Shown piece by piece: positions 12,541 to 23,966 of a DNA stretch of 64,000 nt; the stretch's first letter is position 1; every line of letters begins with the position of its first letter. This DNA comes from Plasmopara viticola. Its lineage: Eukaryota; Oomycota; Peronosporomycetes; Peronosporales; Peronosporaceae. The stretch is from NCBI GenBank assembly GCA_001695595.3, contig MBPM02000045.1, positions 1-64,000 on the forward strand. Reading direction: 5' to 3'. A program made the translations under genes and the position numbers. The notes below the pieces were generated by a model. The model was not told the origin of the DNA and did no database searches. It worked only from the letters and a program-made list of their open reading frames with translations.

Positions 12541-13085
12541 CATCGTCTTGAACTAGGTCATGTGACGTAATTAATGGTGCATTAGTTTAAAGATATATCA
12601 ATTTTTTTGAAATAAAACAAGTTAACATGTTTAAATAAGCAATTTTTTGCGTCTTGTAATCGGCAAATTTGCCGGTTAAGATCATTACGCCAACTATGTG
12701 CATCATTTTTTATAAAACATATGCATCGATACTATTCACAAGAATAGGCGATTACACAATTTAGACCAGAAGCAGGGTTTAGAATAATCCTTAGAAGCCA
12801 AGAGACCTAATTGATTGAAACTAATGCAAGATGTTTAAAGAGCCAGATGAGGCAAAGAAGTACGGTAGCCTTTAAGTTGGTAGCAGCAGATGACTAAGAG
12901 CCACCATTTTTTTGCATCAAGACAAGAGCCCGTCAAAGTTCTCAAGATAATCTCACTTCTTAATTAGCTCTAAGCAATGAACACTCCTCTCCTCAACCGA
13001 CTTTGCCCCGCTCGCCGCCCAGACTCTTCCAAAAATGGCCTGCAAGAAAGTCCCTTGGCGACTGTGTTACAGAAGTGCGATTAAA
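12541..13085 (+). repeat. LTR-like tail of the upstream gypsy remnant
   Basis: Begins TGTGACGTAATTAATGG directly after the pol remnant and is alignable by eye with 20231-20770, which holds the same place after the second gypsy copy. Shared words include AAGAGACCT...TTGRTTGAAA, AAAGCCCGT/AGAGCCCGT and TCACTTCT. It contains a 14-bp palindrome (CGGCAAATTTGCCG, 12661-12674). Ends are approximate and the two copies have diverged strongly. Confidence 0.5.
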
Positions 13086-13900
13086 GCAGATTTGAAATAT
13101 TTAATCAATTAGGCAGCGCAAGCGTAAAGCCCTGATGTCAAACAATGTGATTAGACAAGTAGTGTATGCCACACATCTCTGCAGCCAACAGCAAAAAAAA
13201 TACCATAAGTATAGGCGGAAAGACTGGAGACGAATAGTCCGACAGCCACTACGAAACACGCCGCAAGGTTTGAAACGCAGCATGACTACTGACTTGTACC
13301 TTCAGGCCTTCCCATTAATGGTTGGCTTAATTATCAGCTGCGGCGTATCAATTCGACGAAAATTAATATTTTGACTATGTGAAACCTTTACAGGAAGAGA
13401 ACTTGTATTAGTTGAAGATAATACGCACTTGTTCGATGGATGTGACAACTTTGCGCATATTACTGCAATAAATTATTAAAGCGTTTCCAAAGCTCGGACG
13501 AACAAATTTGTGCAAGGCCACACGCTTTAAAAGATAAATTAAGTGAAAGAGGTGAAAGATATCTACGCAGCGTTTCTCGAGTCCATGCGGATAGCGCTCA
13601 CATAAGACAGCTGTGATGCTTAGACAAGTCCGGCGGAAAGCTGGATCAAGTCGAAACAACGATACAATTACCTAGCATTTTTAGACTAGATAATTGTATC
13701 GTTGTTTCGACTCGATCCAGCTTTGGTAAAGATCGACAATCTGGTAAACTTAGCATTTTGGAGAATTCGTAGGAGCTCATGTCGTAAAATTGGTAACCAT
13801 GTACGATCATATTAGTCGATGATATGCCTCCCTAAAACAAGCCTTTCAGACGAATATGATTCTGCATTCCCAAGAATGGAATTGTTAAAGCCTCGACAGG
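13086..13900 (+). pseudogene. RxLR-effector-family pseudogene, C-terminal half
   Basis: Plus-strand relics of the effector family start directly after the LTR-like tail and lack signal peptide, RxLR-like site and EER. Recognisable pieces: IRQVVYATHL and VRQPLR (near 13140-13250), the DNA for the KRPTA..NAARF motif (about 13240), HLFDGCDNFAHITAINYQ (about 13425-13480; intact HLLDDFDNFAHPTILNRQ), VKDIYAAFLESMRIA (about 13550; intact VNKVHAAFLAAFNLP), and a KLVTMYDH segment (about 13790; intact KLVIMYEL). Several frameshifts and stops separate them. The segment is interrupted by the 88-bp hairpin at 13637-13724. Confidence 0.78.
13637..13724. repeat. 88-bp hairpin: 39-bp inverted repeat with 10-nt loop
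   Basis: The left arm is 13637-13675, the loop 13676-13685 and the right arm 13686-13724. The arms pair along 39 bp with two mismatches. The left arm derives from the effector-pseudogene sequence, so the right arm is a copied-back version of it. It sits inside the coding relics of the pseudogene at 13086-13900. Confidence 0.9.
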
Positions 13901-14460
13901 TAACATCGGCGTTCCTTCATTATACCCGAAGCAGCCACAATGTTTGGACGATACTTAGTCGGTAGACTTTACAGGTGATATAGTAAAAGAAAAAAGTTTT
14001 GTGATATACGAAACACAAAGTAGATACTTTGTGGGATTCAGACAATTATTGTTTGCAATGCATTGGAATGAAATAGTGTCTGCTTCGTCGCACTACCTTT
14101 GCCGATCTCCTGCGAAAAATATTACAAATGCGATTTATGACCGCTTCTTCCTCTTCCGTTAATCTAAAGCAGCCTTAGACCGGACGTATACCTACACAAT
14201 TAATTCTACGCATTTAAGACAAACCCTGCTTTACTTCCAAGCCGTCTCAGATCTTCATATATATAGAAATGCAACATTTCTTGTCTATACTACCTAAATT
14301 TAAGGCAACAGACCACTTTATGGGGATTGTAGTAAAGAATATCAGCATTTTGAATCCTCAAGTGTTTGTCGACTAGCTTTCGCAATGCATCGTGCCCACA
14401 GTGATCCTTATCTCAATCTAAACTAGCGAGTCACCACAACAGCATCGCTATTATTGCCAC
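13901..14460. other. Unassigned stretch between effector and gypsy remnants
   Basis: No open frame or family resemblance recognised. It separates the plus-strand effector pseudogene from the minus-strand gypsy remnant. Confidence 0.4.
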
Positions 14461-16680
14461 GCGATCAGCTACGGGACGACAAAGCCTAGTGACTTAATCG
14501 ACAAAACCTTGATCAACGATTAGTATATATATATACAAAAATAGATTGTAAGATAGGAGGAGCAGCTGCGAGCATTAGACCCTACGTCGTTGATAAAGAG
14601 AAATGACAAACCTTAAGCATCACAGCACGGTAATGTAGATAAAATCCGATTTCTTTGCGGTTTTTAGTCGACGGTGCAATGCGTTCTACGATCGTGGGCT
14701 GCTCACATTGAAGTGAAAAACTTTGTCGTAAGACAGACATGGTGGACATTAAAAAAGTTAAAAAGTAGGGCTTTGCAATGACGACGCCTGAAGAAAGGGC
14801 CGAGAAAGATAGCCGATTCTGCAGACGAAAAAGCCGTTTGCGGTGTCACTATTGGCAGTGATAGTGGTCGTATTTGGTGACGAGATAACGTTTTTAGGAG
14901 GCAATTTTGGGCAATTATTGTGATTGGAAAGTTAGTAGGTGGGTAGTCTATTTCACGCGGCATCGGTCTCGTCGGCAAGATTGTCTCTGGATTAAGCTGA
15001 CGATAATACGCTAGCCTACCGGCTTTTTGACACACAAGGTTGGTACCGATAAGGCAAACGTACTTGGTCGAAATTTACTACTTTAACTTTCACTTTAGTC
15101 CTCTTTTGGAATGTCCTGCGCTATTCAGGTCCCTGACGCCATTGTTTGACGGACATCGTCTCGATAACAGGCCCAATTGAAAGTTGAAGATTACTTTTTT
15201 CTGTGTTGATCGTGTTCCACCAAGAAGCTTTCTGCAGAAGAATATGTCCGCATACTTGTCTAGCGCTTCAAACGCCGTATAGTCCTGAAGCGCTTCCTTC
15301 CTTGAGTTCTGTAGCGCTTAGCCTTCTCGCGAGCATGCGGGTTGGAGAGATGGACAGCTGTAATGTACTCAACATTCTCTGAAACTGGCGGAAAGCAATT
15401 ACTTGCACCATTCCTAGACGGTCATGGTGGCCTTGTTGCCGATCGTAAAAAAAATTGTGGCTCTGAATTTTGATAGCTTTGCATGTTTAGGTCATTTGGG
15501 TGGACATTGATTGTGCGGGCTAATCTTGCTTTTGCTCATGAAGCCACATAATGGCATCGATAGCATCTTAATTCTTGATAGCAGGCATGACTTGGAGCGC
15601 ACCCGAGGAAATTAGGTATCTGCACATTCATCTGCACAACTCGTCGGGTGTGGTGATAAACCTTATCGTAACCACGATCGACTTGCATCATCTCACCCTT
15701 GGTCACTTCGAGCTCAAGTCGCTTCACTAAGTTTTTTAATATACCGTCAGGGCTACATAAATTGTCAATTAAGACGGTTGCGGGTCTCTCTTGACCAATG
15801 TCTTTAAAGATTGAGAATGTGCTTCGCTTCCTTACAGAAACAAATACTTTGCGGCGATATGTGGCCGACAACGCCACAATTGTTACATGTTGCAGATTTG
15901 TTCTTGTTCTTTCTCTTTTCAGAACGCTTTGATTTTAGAAATCCAAAGACGTAATAATGGATACTCTCCTTCGTCTTAGGTGAAGCCTCCACTCTCAATG
16001 ATCATACTCGAAGTCTTGAGGCTTTAAGCGTGTGCGCAGCTGAGTTTTGAACATTGCTTGTGATTTTGGCGCGTTCATGCGCTCGTAGTCGGCTTCAAAG
16101 GCATAGAACCAATTTAGTACGGTCCCTCTATGTCGCTCGAGATAAGCGTCACAAAATCCGACGAATATATTTTTATCAAGCGGCGCTTGTTAGCGTAGTC
16201 CGCTCTGTTGCAAGGATCCATAGCCCAGTATCTTCTTCAAACCTTTCTCCATTACCAGGAGGATCTCTCTTTTCTGCTCAACCCTTGATGGGACGATAAA
16301 TTTTAGGCGCTCCTTAGTCTGTTGCATTTGAGCTTGCATTTGAGCTTGTATCTAGGCTATTTTGCTGTTAAAGCTGAAAGAGATACATCAGTAGTTGCTG
16401 CATGGAGAATGTGTCTTATATTGTCGCTGCAGACAGGTTGATTAGCCTGAGCGGTCGAATCCGCTTAAATACTGACCTTGCCCCATCTTGCGGAGTCGAC
16501 GTGCAGATTTGACCGCGTCGTTAGCCGTAATTTTTTGTTGTTGTCGAGAGCGCTTGTATTGATCTATTGTTAAGATGTTGGGTCTGAAGGGTAAAGCTCA
16601 GCCGCGTGAAATCATTTGCGAACCATACTTGCTGGACTTTCTAGCACTCTTTATATATTCCACCAAACGTTATGAGGACC
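14461..16680 (-). pseudogene. Decayed Ty3/gypsy gag-protease-RT, minus strand
   Basis: Reading from high to low coordinates, the gag part includes QAQMQAQMQQT-like repeats (about 16315-16350), LNWFYAFEADYERMNAP (about 16070-16110) and FKTQLRTRLKPQDFEYD (about 16010-16060), a good capsid-type match. A degenerate zinc-knuckle-like piece, CNNCGVVGH, lies at about 15860-15890. The frame 15536-15877 resembles a retropepsin and linker: ATVLIDNLCSPDGILKNLVK, then DRGYDKVYHHTRRVVQMNVQ; the usual DSG/DTG triplet reads DNL. Further on, about 15000, AYYRQLNPETI and PMPRE resemble the first RT block. The lowest part (14463-14760) is shared with two other places in the window. All frames are broken. Confidence 0.72.
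14463..14760 (-). repeat. Dispersed retroelement-like fragment, copy 2 of 3
   Basis: Homologous by eye to 7975-8290 and 53690-53945. This copy is continuous with the gag-pol remnant above it, which suggests that all three derive from the same gypsy family. Confidence 0.5.
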
Positions 16681-17649
16681 TCAAGAGTAAGATAGAAATC
16701 TAATTAATTTGATTTACAGTCCACGCTTTTTGTATTAATGCTTATAGTGGTCTAATGAATCTTCCTAAAGCTCTTAAACTTGCTGGATACGGTGCAATTT
16801 ATTTTCACTTATATCGTGCACTAAATTTCAAGCACAATCCGGGAATTTGTTTCGGATAAGTTAAAAATACTTCGGCTGTTTCTACGTTGCTAACAACAAG
16901 TTCTGTCGAAGCTTGTCGATCTCTTTGTTACGACTCGCTAGGAACTCAGTGGTGTCTTTAAGCGGATTAGTGGGTCCACGAGGTTTTGTTTTTACATGCA
17001 ACAAAGCCACCCGAAACAGCTCGGTTGTAATAAATGTAGAGCTACCAAAGCCAAGTGAATAGCTTACCGAAATCTATTCGGTGTGCTTTCAGTAGCGTGA
17101 CAGCGTTTCACCAAAAGCAAAAAAACACTAGCTCACAGACCAACTGAAAGCTTTTTAGCTTTCTGTACCATACCAGCGTGGTCCCAGATTATTTAATTAC
17201 TGAGCGCAAAGTTCAAGCTGAAACGACTACTTTTTGAAAGTAATTGCTTCCCTCGATGTGAATCGTACTAAATATCACAAAATGACTCTCTTCTCACAAT
17301 GTGACCACGGGTTCTTAGCCTACTTTGTGGCTTTTAGCCATCTACTGCTACATTCCTGTCGGTTACCATTCTTCTTTATTCCATCTGGATTCTTATACAT
17401 TCTGGAAAAGCTTTAAGCAATAAATTCTCTTGATCTTCAATGATTATATGACATCTGGGCCCTGCTTCTCGTCTGAATTTATGCATTCGTCTAATTTTTT
17501 CACGGATACTGGTGCGGAAAATCAAAGGTTCTAATCCTTTTACTTCAAAGGGCCTATGACTCCATTAAAGCATATGTAATAGGTTATAACATAATTATAT
17601 GGCGTGAAAGTCTTTACCGGCAAAATTGCCGGTTACGATGGCTGCGTCA
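16681..17649. other. Unassigned; possible 5' LTR or leader of the minus-strand gypsy remnant
   Basis: No gene. Its high-coordinate edge, read on the minus strand, starts TGTGACGCAGCCATCG and runs into an ACCGGCAA..TTGCCGGT palindrome (17616-17633), exactly where effector sequence stops. Position upstream of gag and the TG-start suggest an LTR edge, but no partner LTR was identified. Confidence 0.35.
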
Positions 17650-17890
17650 CACCCTCCTTCTCATCAGATCAGCAATAGTGATAATGAATTCCGTTTTTTA
17701 TCTTCGTCAAATGACTAAAGTTGTGCGCTCTTCATTGCTCGCTGAGACTCCTAAGTTATCGTTTGGGTTACGGCTCACATGGAAAACCCAAATCCGCAGC
17801 ATTTATTCAATTGTAGCAACGGATACCATAAAGTCACTGTCAGATGAACGCTGAATCTTTATCCTGGTCAAAATATGCACACTAGAAGCT
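17650..17890 (-). pseudogene. RxLR-effector N-terminal fragment, EER retained
   Basis: Minus-strand frames give DQDKDSAFI, then SDFMVSVATIE, a stop, then FHVSRNPNDNLGVSASNEER. This matches the intact order DFMASANTTDEMLQNRVLQVSRNLKDDLRHLAGNEER position by position. The RVLQ site has become IWVF while NEER is kept. Beyond EER a frame-shifted KTEFIITIADLMRRE corresponds to the intact KVPDSIATAANVMRTE. Homology stops abruptly near 17650-17657 at TGTGACGCAGCC. No signal peptide was recognised on the other side. Confidence 0.75.
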
Positions 17891-17999
17891 CGACAACCAC
17901 GAACGGTTACGTTAAGCCAGAAATAGATAGGTTCATCTAGCTACATACTGTTATAACACAAAGGTGTCGGAGGATATCCGAATTTGCTCTGCTCGTGAC
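17891..17999. other. Short unassigned spacer
   Basis: Nothing recognised between the effector fragment and the second gypsy remnant. Confidence 0.3.
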
Positions 18000-20230
18000 C
18001 ATTTTGCCTGACGCTATTTGTCACGTAAAAGCTCGCCTCGATCTCCCATCAGCGCTGTTGGACATTGAAGCCATTTTCGCCATCGTCCAGCATGTTTTCA
18101 AAAAAGCTAGGCGCTCTATGAATAGACAATATGGATATCTTTAAAACAATTTGGCGTATTAAGCGCCGCGCAAGAATGCAGGCACATTTTTTCACAAGGA
18201 GCTTTCAAGCAAGACACGTTCAATACGAAAAATAATAAGCTGAAATTCGCTCAAGCCTGATGGCAAACCTTTATCTGTCAAGAAAGAGCGTCAGACTCCT
18301 AAGCAACGCAAGACCATTAAAAAAATGAACCAGAAAGATGATTTTACGCGGCATAATTCAACCATGTACGTCTGCCTTTTCCGCAAATTGATGCGTGTCA
18401 AAAAATCTGTAGGCTGGTGCAATGTGAACGACTGACGTCATCCAAATCTAACGAATGATACTGATGCCGCGTAAGGAAGACACCTTTGATGTCAGATTCG
18501 AAACTCATTGGCTTTGTACATGAACCTACCTTGGAAATACTATCAGGTTATCTGAGACTACTCTATTTACTTCTTTTTCAACTCCAAAATGTCTATTTGT
18601 AAATCTAGTCACTTCTACAATACTTGGCTAAAGTTTCGGTACGTTCAACCAAAAGTATTGTCAGAATTTAATGAATGTGATGAGAATCTTTTTTAGTAAA
18701 GACAACGCAGACTACTTAAATGTGTACTCAAGCAATGTGGAGAAGTACAAAAAACGAAGTTGTCACAGTGTCAGTTCTTCGTGGATGATATTTTGTCGCC
18801 TGGGAGACTTAGTCGGTTAAAAAAGCGTCTAATGGACCCGACTAGGTAGAGATTGCAAAATCGCATGTGCCCGAGACAAATAGGATAATGGAATGCTTCT
18901 AAGACAAAAGTCTGTGTCTTGCGATTTGGAAAGAATTAGTGCAATTTGCACGACCACTTCGAGACAATTTCCGCAACAAAACAATAGAACGCCATCGAGA
19001 AGCGGTGAAGCTCTCGGACGAACACGTAAGCTGCTCCACCAACCCAAATGTATTTGACATTTTCACTAGTCGTGTGTCAAAGGAACAACTAGGCGAAATA
19101 TTAATTTTCGTTTTGCGCTAATCGACACTTGCGACATGTATTAGCGCGACAATGCTAGGCAGACTAATTTGCGCGAAAACCTTTAGTCTTTAAAGTGCCA
19201 TGAGGCTGAGGAGTCGACGTTTATCGTGTCTCCACCGTTGACCAAATATGTTCCGATGCCGCTACGGTGCTGTTGATCGCTATGCAAAGTGCTACGCCGT
19301 TGCTACGAAGAAAACCGTTGCTACTGCAACAACTACAGAGATCTTTATGAGACTGCATGAAAGATCATAGCACGCCGAAGACCAATGTGTCTGACTGAGA
19401 CACCCAAGCATTGGCATGCAGCTGTGATAACGCAGCCCAACTTGTCGCTGGCTACCTTATAAAAGATCACGCATGGCATGTCAAAGACCTTCGTGTCTAA
19501 CATAGACACCAAAATTTAGCATCCAAGCTTCGGCATTCAATTATGTCTGCTGTTTTTGACGCAGCACAAATTTCTAGGCCGCATACGAAGAGACAAATGA
19601 AAAGGACCAATCGAGGTGTCGTCAATCCAGATTGGGATGACCTACGGTAGTTGGCGGAGATTACCTGTAATCCGACGCGTAATTGGAATACCAGGGACTT
19701 ACAATATCTTCTTTGTATGTCGAATAATATGGCATCAAATCTAAAATGTTACAAGATGGAAAACTCATCTTCTACGTCAAGATACTTAAAGGTTGCACAG
19801 GATTATGCAAGAGAAGACCAAAAGTTTATGAAAAAAATAGGGACATGTTTCTTTTGGACGGCAATAATTTGGATGTGCGTCACGCAGACAAAAATATGGC
19901 TCCAAGATATATTGACCCATTTTCGATCCGAAATTTTTTTCGCGATATTCCTATAAGTCGGTGTTATCGAAAGGATTAAGGCTGCATCCAGCTTATCAAC
20001 TTCACCGAAAAAAATATCACGCAAGTCCCTCAAGAGTCGACAGAAGGTTAAAGATCATGCTGGCGTATGGAATCACAGGACAGTGCGTCAGAGCCAGCAG
20101 CGGTACAAAATTAAGTTGGTAAATTTAGAAGTTAGCCCCTGGGGAGCCCGTAAAGAATTGAAAGAAGATTTCCAGACTTTCTAAGAAAAAGTTTAAAAAG
20201 TTTTTTTCTTCAATAGGCATCTTCTCGAAG
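18000..20230 (+). pseudogene. Second decayed Ty3/gypsy pol
   Basis: The RT starts around 18440 with MPRKEDTFD followed by FTSFSTPKCLF in drifting frames, and continues QCQFFVDDILSPGRLSRLKK at about 18765-18830 and LMDPTR. RNase H is largely missing; the frame passes quickly to integrase relics: VDRYAKCYAVATKKTVATAT at about 19275-19330 and AEIF/REIF pieces. The C-terminal domain is the best-kept part: frames at 19651-19979 give VAQDYAREDQKFMKK, FLLDGNNLDVRHADKNMAPR and DPFSIRNFFRDIP (expected ...YIGPFKI...), then IQLINFTEK and PLGSP near 20000-20150. It is a different, diverged copy from that at 10395. All frames are interrupted. Confidence 0.8.
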
Positions 20231-20770
20231 GGACGTCATGTGACGCAGCTGACGTCACCGACAGGCTAGTTGGTGGCGGAAACCACGCCAAAACTTACAG
20301 TGCTTATAATTACATGTACATTGGTTTATCAATGGCTTCACATTTACAGAACAAGATTATTGGTCGTTCGATAGCAGAAACGCTTTGAACTTTTCATGGC
20401 GCTTCTATGTCCGAACGGCCCATAATCACTTAAGGTCAAGAGACCTTGTTGGTTGAAAACCACCTGAGATCTTTAAAATTCGGATAGAGTATAGGAATTG
20501 ATAGCAGTAGAAAACTGAGAGCTACCAATTAGGTAGTAGCAAGATCAAAGCCCGTACGTGTTCTCTATTCAGTATCACTTCTCGATTTGCTTCTAACAAC
20601 GAATATTCTTCTTTCGCTGGTCCGCTCCACAAGCACTCCGAACCGCAGTCGACAATCGACATCGCAAGCAGCTATCTACGCGACTGTGTAAAATGATCAT
20701 TCGGCAAATATATAGCGATAGCGTCTTTATTTTATTTCGAGTGCTCTCTTTATAACCGTAACAATCATCG
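20231..20770 (+). repeat. LTR-like tail of the second gypsy remnant
   Basis: Opens CATGTGACGCAGCTGACGTCACC directly after the pol tail; a TGTGACG start fits an LTR edge. Aligns by eye with 12541-13085. No matching 5' partner was found. Boundaries are approximate. Confidence 0.5.
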
Positions 20771-21359
20771 CTCTGGGTATAATGGTGCATTCTTAAGCGT
20801 CAATCCGATACTTGACTGACACTTGAGAGTTAAAACCCTGCTATCTTTGACTACTATTGATTTTTTCAACTTGCTGATGCCCCGACAACCGCAACTCGAA
20901 GTGGCTAGAGCTCAATTTTCTGGTCTCATAAACAAATAAGCAAAGACAAGGGATGTTGCATATCGGTAAGTATATACACACAAGGATATATAGTAATAGT
21001 AATCAAGTTAGGTCTTGACTGGGTAAGATTATTGGAAGGAGTGATTGGCGACCATAAATTGCTAAAGAGTTGTTTATCATGCATGAGGTCGAAGACGAAG
21101 CAATAGATACTTATTTTCAAAGCTTCGCTATTAACGGATAATTGAATCGTAATTACGTCGTGCTCCTTCCATCATTAGAGTCCGATTACTTTATCATAAC
21201 ATTACTTGCAACTTCCACAGACTGCAACTCCCACACCGTCGTAGCTATAAGTCCAACAGTAGAGCGCCAATGTTGCTTATTGAAACTGTAGCGTTTTAGC
21301 CATGATTTGATGATTGTCGTTGCCTTAGTTTGAAGTCGAAAGCCTAAAACTCCAACTTA
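20771..21359. other. Unassigned; right part is 3' flank of an effector pseudogene
   Basis: No gene in 20771-21200. The stretch 21200-21360 resembles the 3' flanks at 40660-40846 and 44170-44270 (words CACACCGT, GTCCRACAGTAGAGCGCC, GATGT/AATGT). The downstream sequence was therefore duplicated together with the effector genes. Confidence 0.5.
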
Positions 21360-22975
21360 AGGGATTAAAATTGCGAGGCAGGTCTTCGATTAAATTCTTA
21401 CGTTCGTGACAAAAAATTGAAGAATAAATCGTACAAGATGACCAACTTCGCACTTAGCTGCAAATTCTCCAAATTCCTTGGCAGCGCCATCTTTCCATCC
21501 CCCAGCAAATATTTTAAATCCGGGCCTTGCAATTTTTGTAGATGTGGTGCCCCCTTCTGGTATTTTGCTAGAGGCACGAATGTTGCGACAGTTGCGTCGT
21601 CGCTTGGCCAAGAATGTCTTCTCCTTTGGACGAATCTAAGCATCATAGCCGTCTCTTGTGGGTACTGGTGGAACGGCAGGTAAACAATTTCGAGAAACGC
21701 CGCGTGAACTACTTTTCCCTCTTCATTTACAACATCTTTGAAGAACGGATCGGGGCGTTTTGCGACTTCATCCACCCAATCTTCTGGAACGCTTTGACGT
21801 TTACCGCCGTGGGAAGCCAGAAACTCTCTACATCGCCAATGTGCTTGTTTTGATCAAGCTATATTGGCTTCTGAGATGTCAGCTGATTGTTAATTTGACC
21901 GTAAGAAGTTTTAGCGCTCATCGTGGTAGGGCCTGAAGGCGCGGGTTGGTCAGGTGCTGCGTTTTATACCTTGCAGCGCTTTTATGATGGCTGTCGTATT
22001 TTTCGTCTTCAGTCTTTGCGCCAAATAAGATGGTCTATTCGTGGCCACGAAAACCGGTGATCTGTTTAAATTCGACGGGGCATGCACAACCTTTTGTTCA
22101 ACGTCGGGGCGATGCTTTGGGTCGTGTTACCTTTCAATTGGTCTAAGCTCTTTGAAGCTGCTTTAATTGCACTTTCATGGTGGTGATTCACCGCCGTGGG
22201 TTCCGCAGATTCGTCAATTTTCACAAACAAGTGCATAAGTTTACCGACTGTTACTAGATCCTCTCGCTAGAAACTTTCATCAACGTGTTCGATTTTGTCG
22301 AGTTGTAGCACCTTCTGGGTGATCAGCTGGTTGTTAAGTCGACGATCAGGAACTTTGGAGTTAATCGTGGAGGATTCTGAAGGCGCGAGTCGGAAGTCGT
22401 GCTGCTTTACAAAACTTGCAGCGTTTTTCACGATGGCTGTGGGACGTTTTGTCTTCAGTCTTTTTCTTGATACTAATAATATTTCGTTTGCCACCGAGAC
22501 CAGAGAATTGTCTAAACCTGGCGGAGTACGCTCTACTTGTCAAGCCACATTGTTGGGCGTAAAAACGATGTGCTGGTGTTTGGTGCTTCTTAATTGGTTT
22601 CACTTCTTCGAAGCTACTTCAATTGCACTTGCTTCTCCCCCCGTTCTCAACGCGTTAGCCGCATTTATGATAGAAGTTGATACGTTTGCACCTTTTTTAA
22701 AAAACTTTCTGGAGCTGAGGGCGTCAGCTCCAAAAAGTTTTGGCCGCCGAGAGCGTTAAGTCGTCCTTTAGGTTATTACTTTCTCGGAGAACTCGACTTT
22801 GCAACACTTCTTTCACTGTGTCAACGAATGCCGTAAAGTAACATCCAGGTGCATGTTGATACTGATCCTGGTCAAATCCAGCAGCTGTTTGGCCGCCGGC
22901 TGCGACAAGAACCGCGATAACGACGTCATATGCACCGCGCACGGAGATGATAAGCAATGATAGCTGAACAACCAT
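21360..22975 (-). pseudogene. RxLR-effector-family pseudogene with intact RVLR
   Basis: The N-terminal frame 22724-22975 reads through a signal peptide (VRGAYDVVIAVLVAAGGQTAAG) and then VLQSRVLRESNNLKDDL, so a canonical RxLR, RVLR, is kept here. The family start codon has become GTG (22940-22942); an in-frame ATG 33 nt upstream extends the frame. Before EER the frame breaks (about 22735) and EER is not legible. The family order continues in other frames: NAANALRTGGEASAIEVASK, then 22267-22494 with [20 protein letters not shown] and [12 protein letters not shown], and 21398-21775 with KVVHAAFLEIVYLPFHQYP and LVILYDLFFNF. Roughly six frame changes or stops separate the start from the end. The length (1.6 kb) implies one internal repeat fewer than the 715-residue paralogue. 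Confidence 0.85.
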
Positions 22976-23653
22976 CAGGTATATCTACACCTGATATACC
23001 GGTATCAGGTACTGTAAAGGCTTAAAATTTGGTAGTGTGTAGTATGTGCGTAAATAATTTTATAAAATCAAAATTTGTGGCGCTCGACTGATTTGTAAAT
23101 TTTTCTGCGCTTCTGACCATCTATCGTTTTATTGCCTTGAAATTAAGATTCTTGTTATAAGCTTTGACTGTGTGTACATGAGCTGTGCTGATACAACGTA
23201 ATTTTTCCGCAATATATACAAACAAGTAACTACGAAATAAAGTATTTGTCTTACTTACCAGCGACGACCAAATACTCAATGCTTTCTGTCCTCTAAATGA
23301 CAGATTGATAGCATAAAGCAAAATGATCATTACCAGATCTAGTTAATCACCTAGATAACGTTATGTAGCAAGCTAAGCATGGCACAATGTATTCATATCC
23401 CGACCTCAAGTCGTAATTCGAATAGGAGTTCATCGACAACCGTCGCACACGGTAATTATAAACAGCGCCCACAGGAACCTTTAATCGCTTTTAAGCACCG
23501 CAAAATGCTACGAATAAGCTCCAGTTAAATATGTCACTTTTTGCAGCTTAATGTATGATTAGGGCCGATTTTCAGTTTAATTTTATCCGAATTAACGCTT
23601 GCAAAGCGCTCTCGTGTTAGTAATATCTTTGACAAAGTTGATTGAATCGTACA
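22976..23653. other. Unassigned upstream flank
   Basis: Contains short repeats of CCTGATA (22975-23012) just upstream of the effector pseudogene and otherwise nothing recognisable. A 69-residue frame at 23121-23330 has no family likeness. Confidence 0.4.
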
Positions 23654-23966
23654 TGCAATGTAATGTATTACGTTATCGCATTGCCAAGTTATGCACGTGC
23701 TAGGCTCAGTCTGGCTAGTCCACGGCATAGAGTGGTGTCCGCATACGTCGGGTCTCGCTCGGCGGGCAGTGCATCCAGCACCGAGGTCGTGAGGGTCTTC
23801 CATTATTTTGTTTATCTATGACTTGGTAGGAGCCCAGGTGGCGCCCTGGTGTTGGAGACCGTCGCGTCGAGGGTGAGACTCGTTAGAGACCTGCAGATGG
23901 CCGAGAGCACCTGCCCGAAGCGCGCGAGCATTTAGCCCCCGCGCTTGGAAGGAGGGCGTCACCCCA
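23654..23966 (-). repeat. ~310-bp dispersed repeat, copy 2 (possible solo LTR)
   Basis: Inverted copy of the repeat at 2040-2350 and 62271-62580, with only scattered differences. On the minus strand it starts TGGGGTGACGCCCTCC and ends near GTAATACATTACATTGCA, so this copy has the TG...CA termini expected of an LTR. Confidence 0.75.

Noticed and set aside
23534..23803. Frame starting MEDPHDLGAGC, also at 62274-62615
   Set aside because: It is part of the 310-bp repeat and runs out of frame in copy 1; no protein family recognised.
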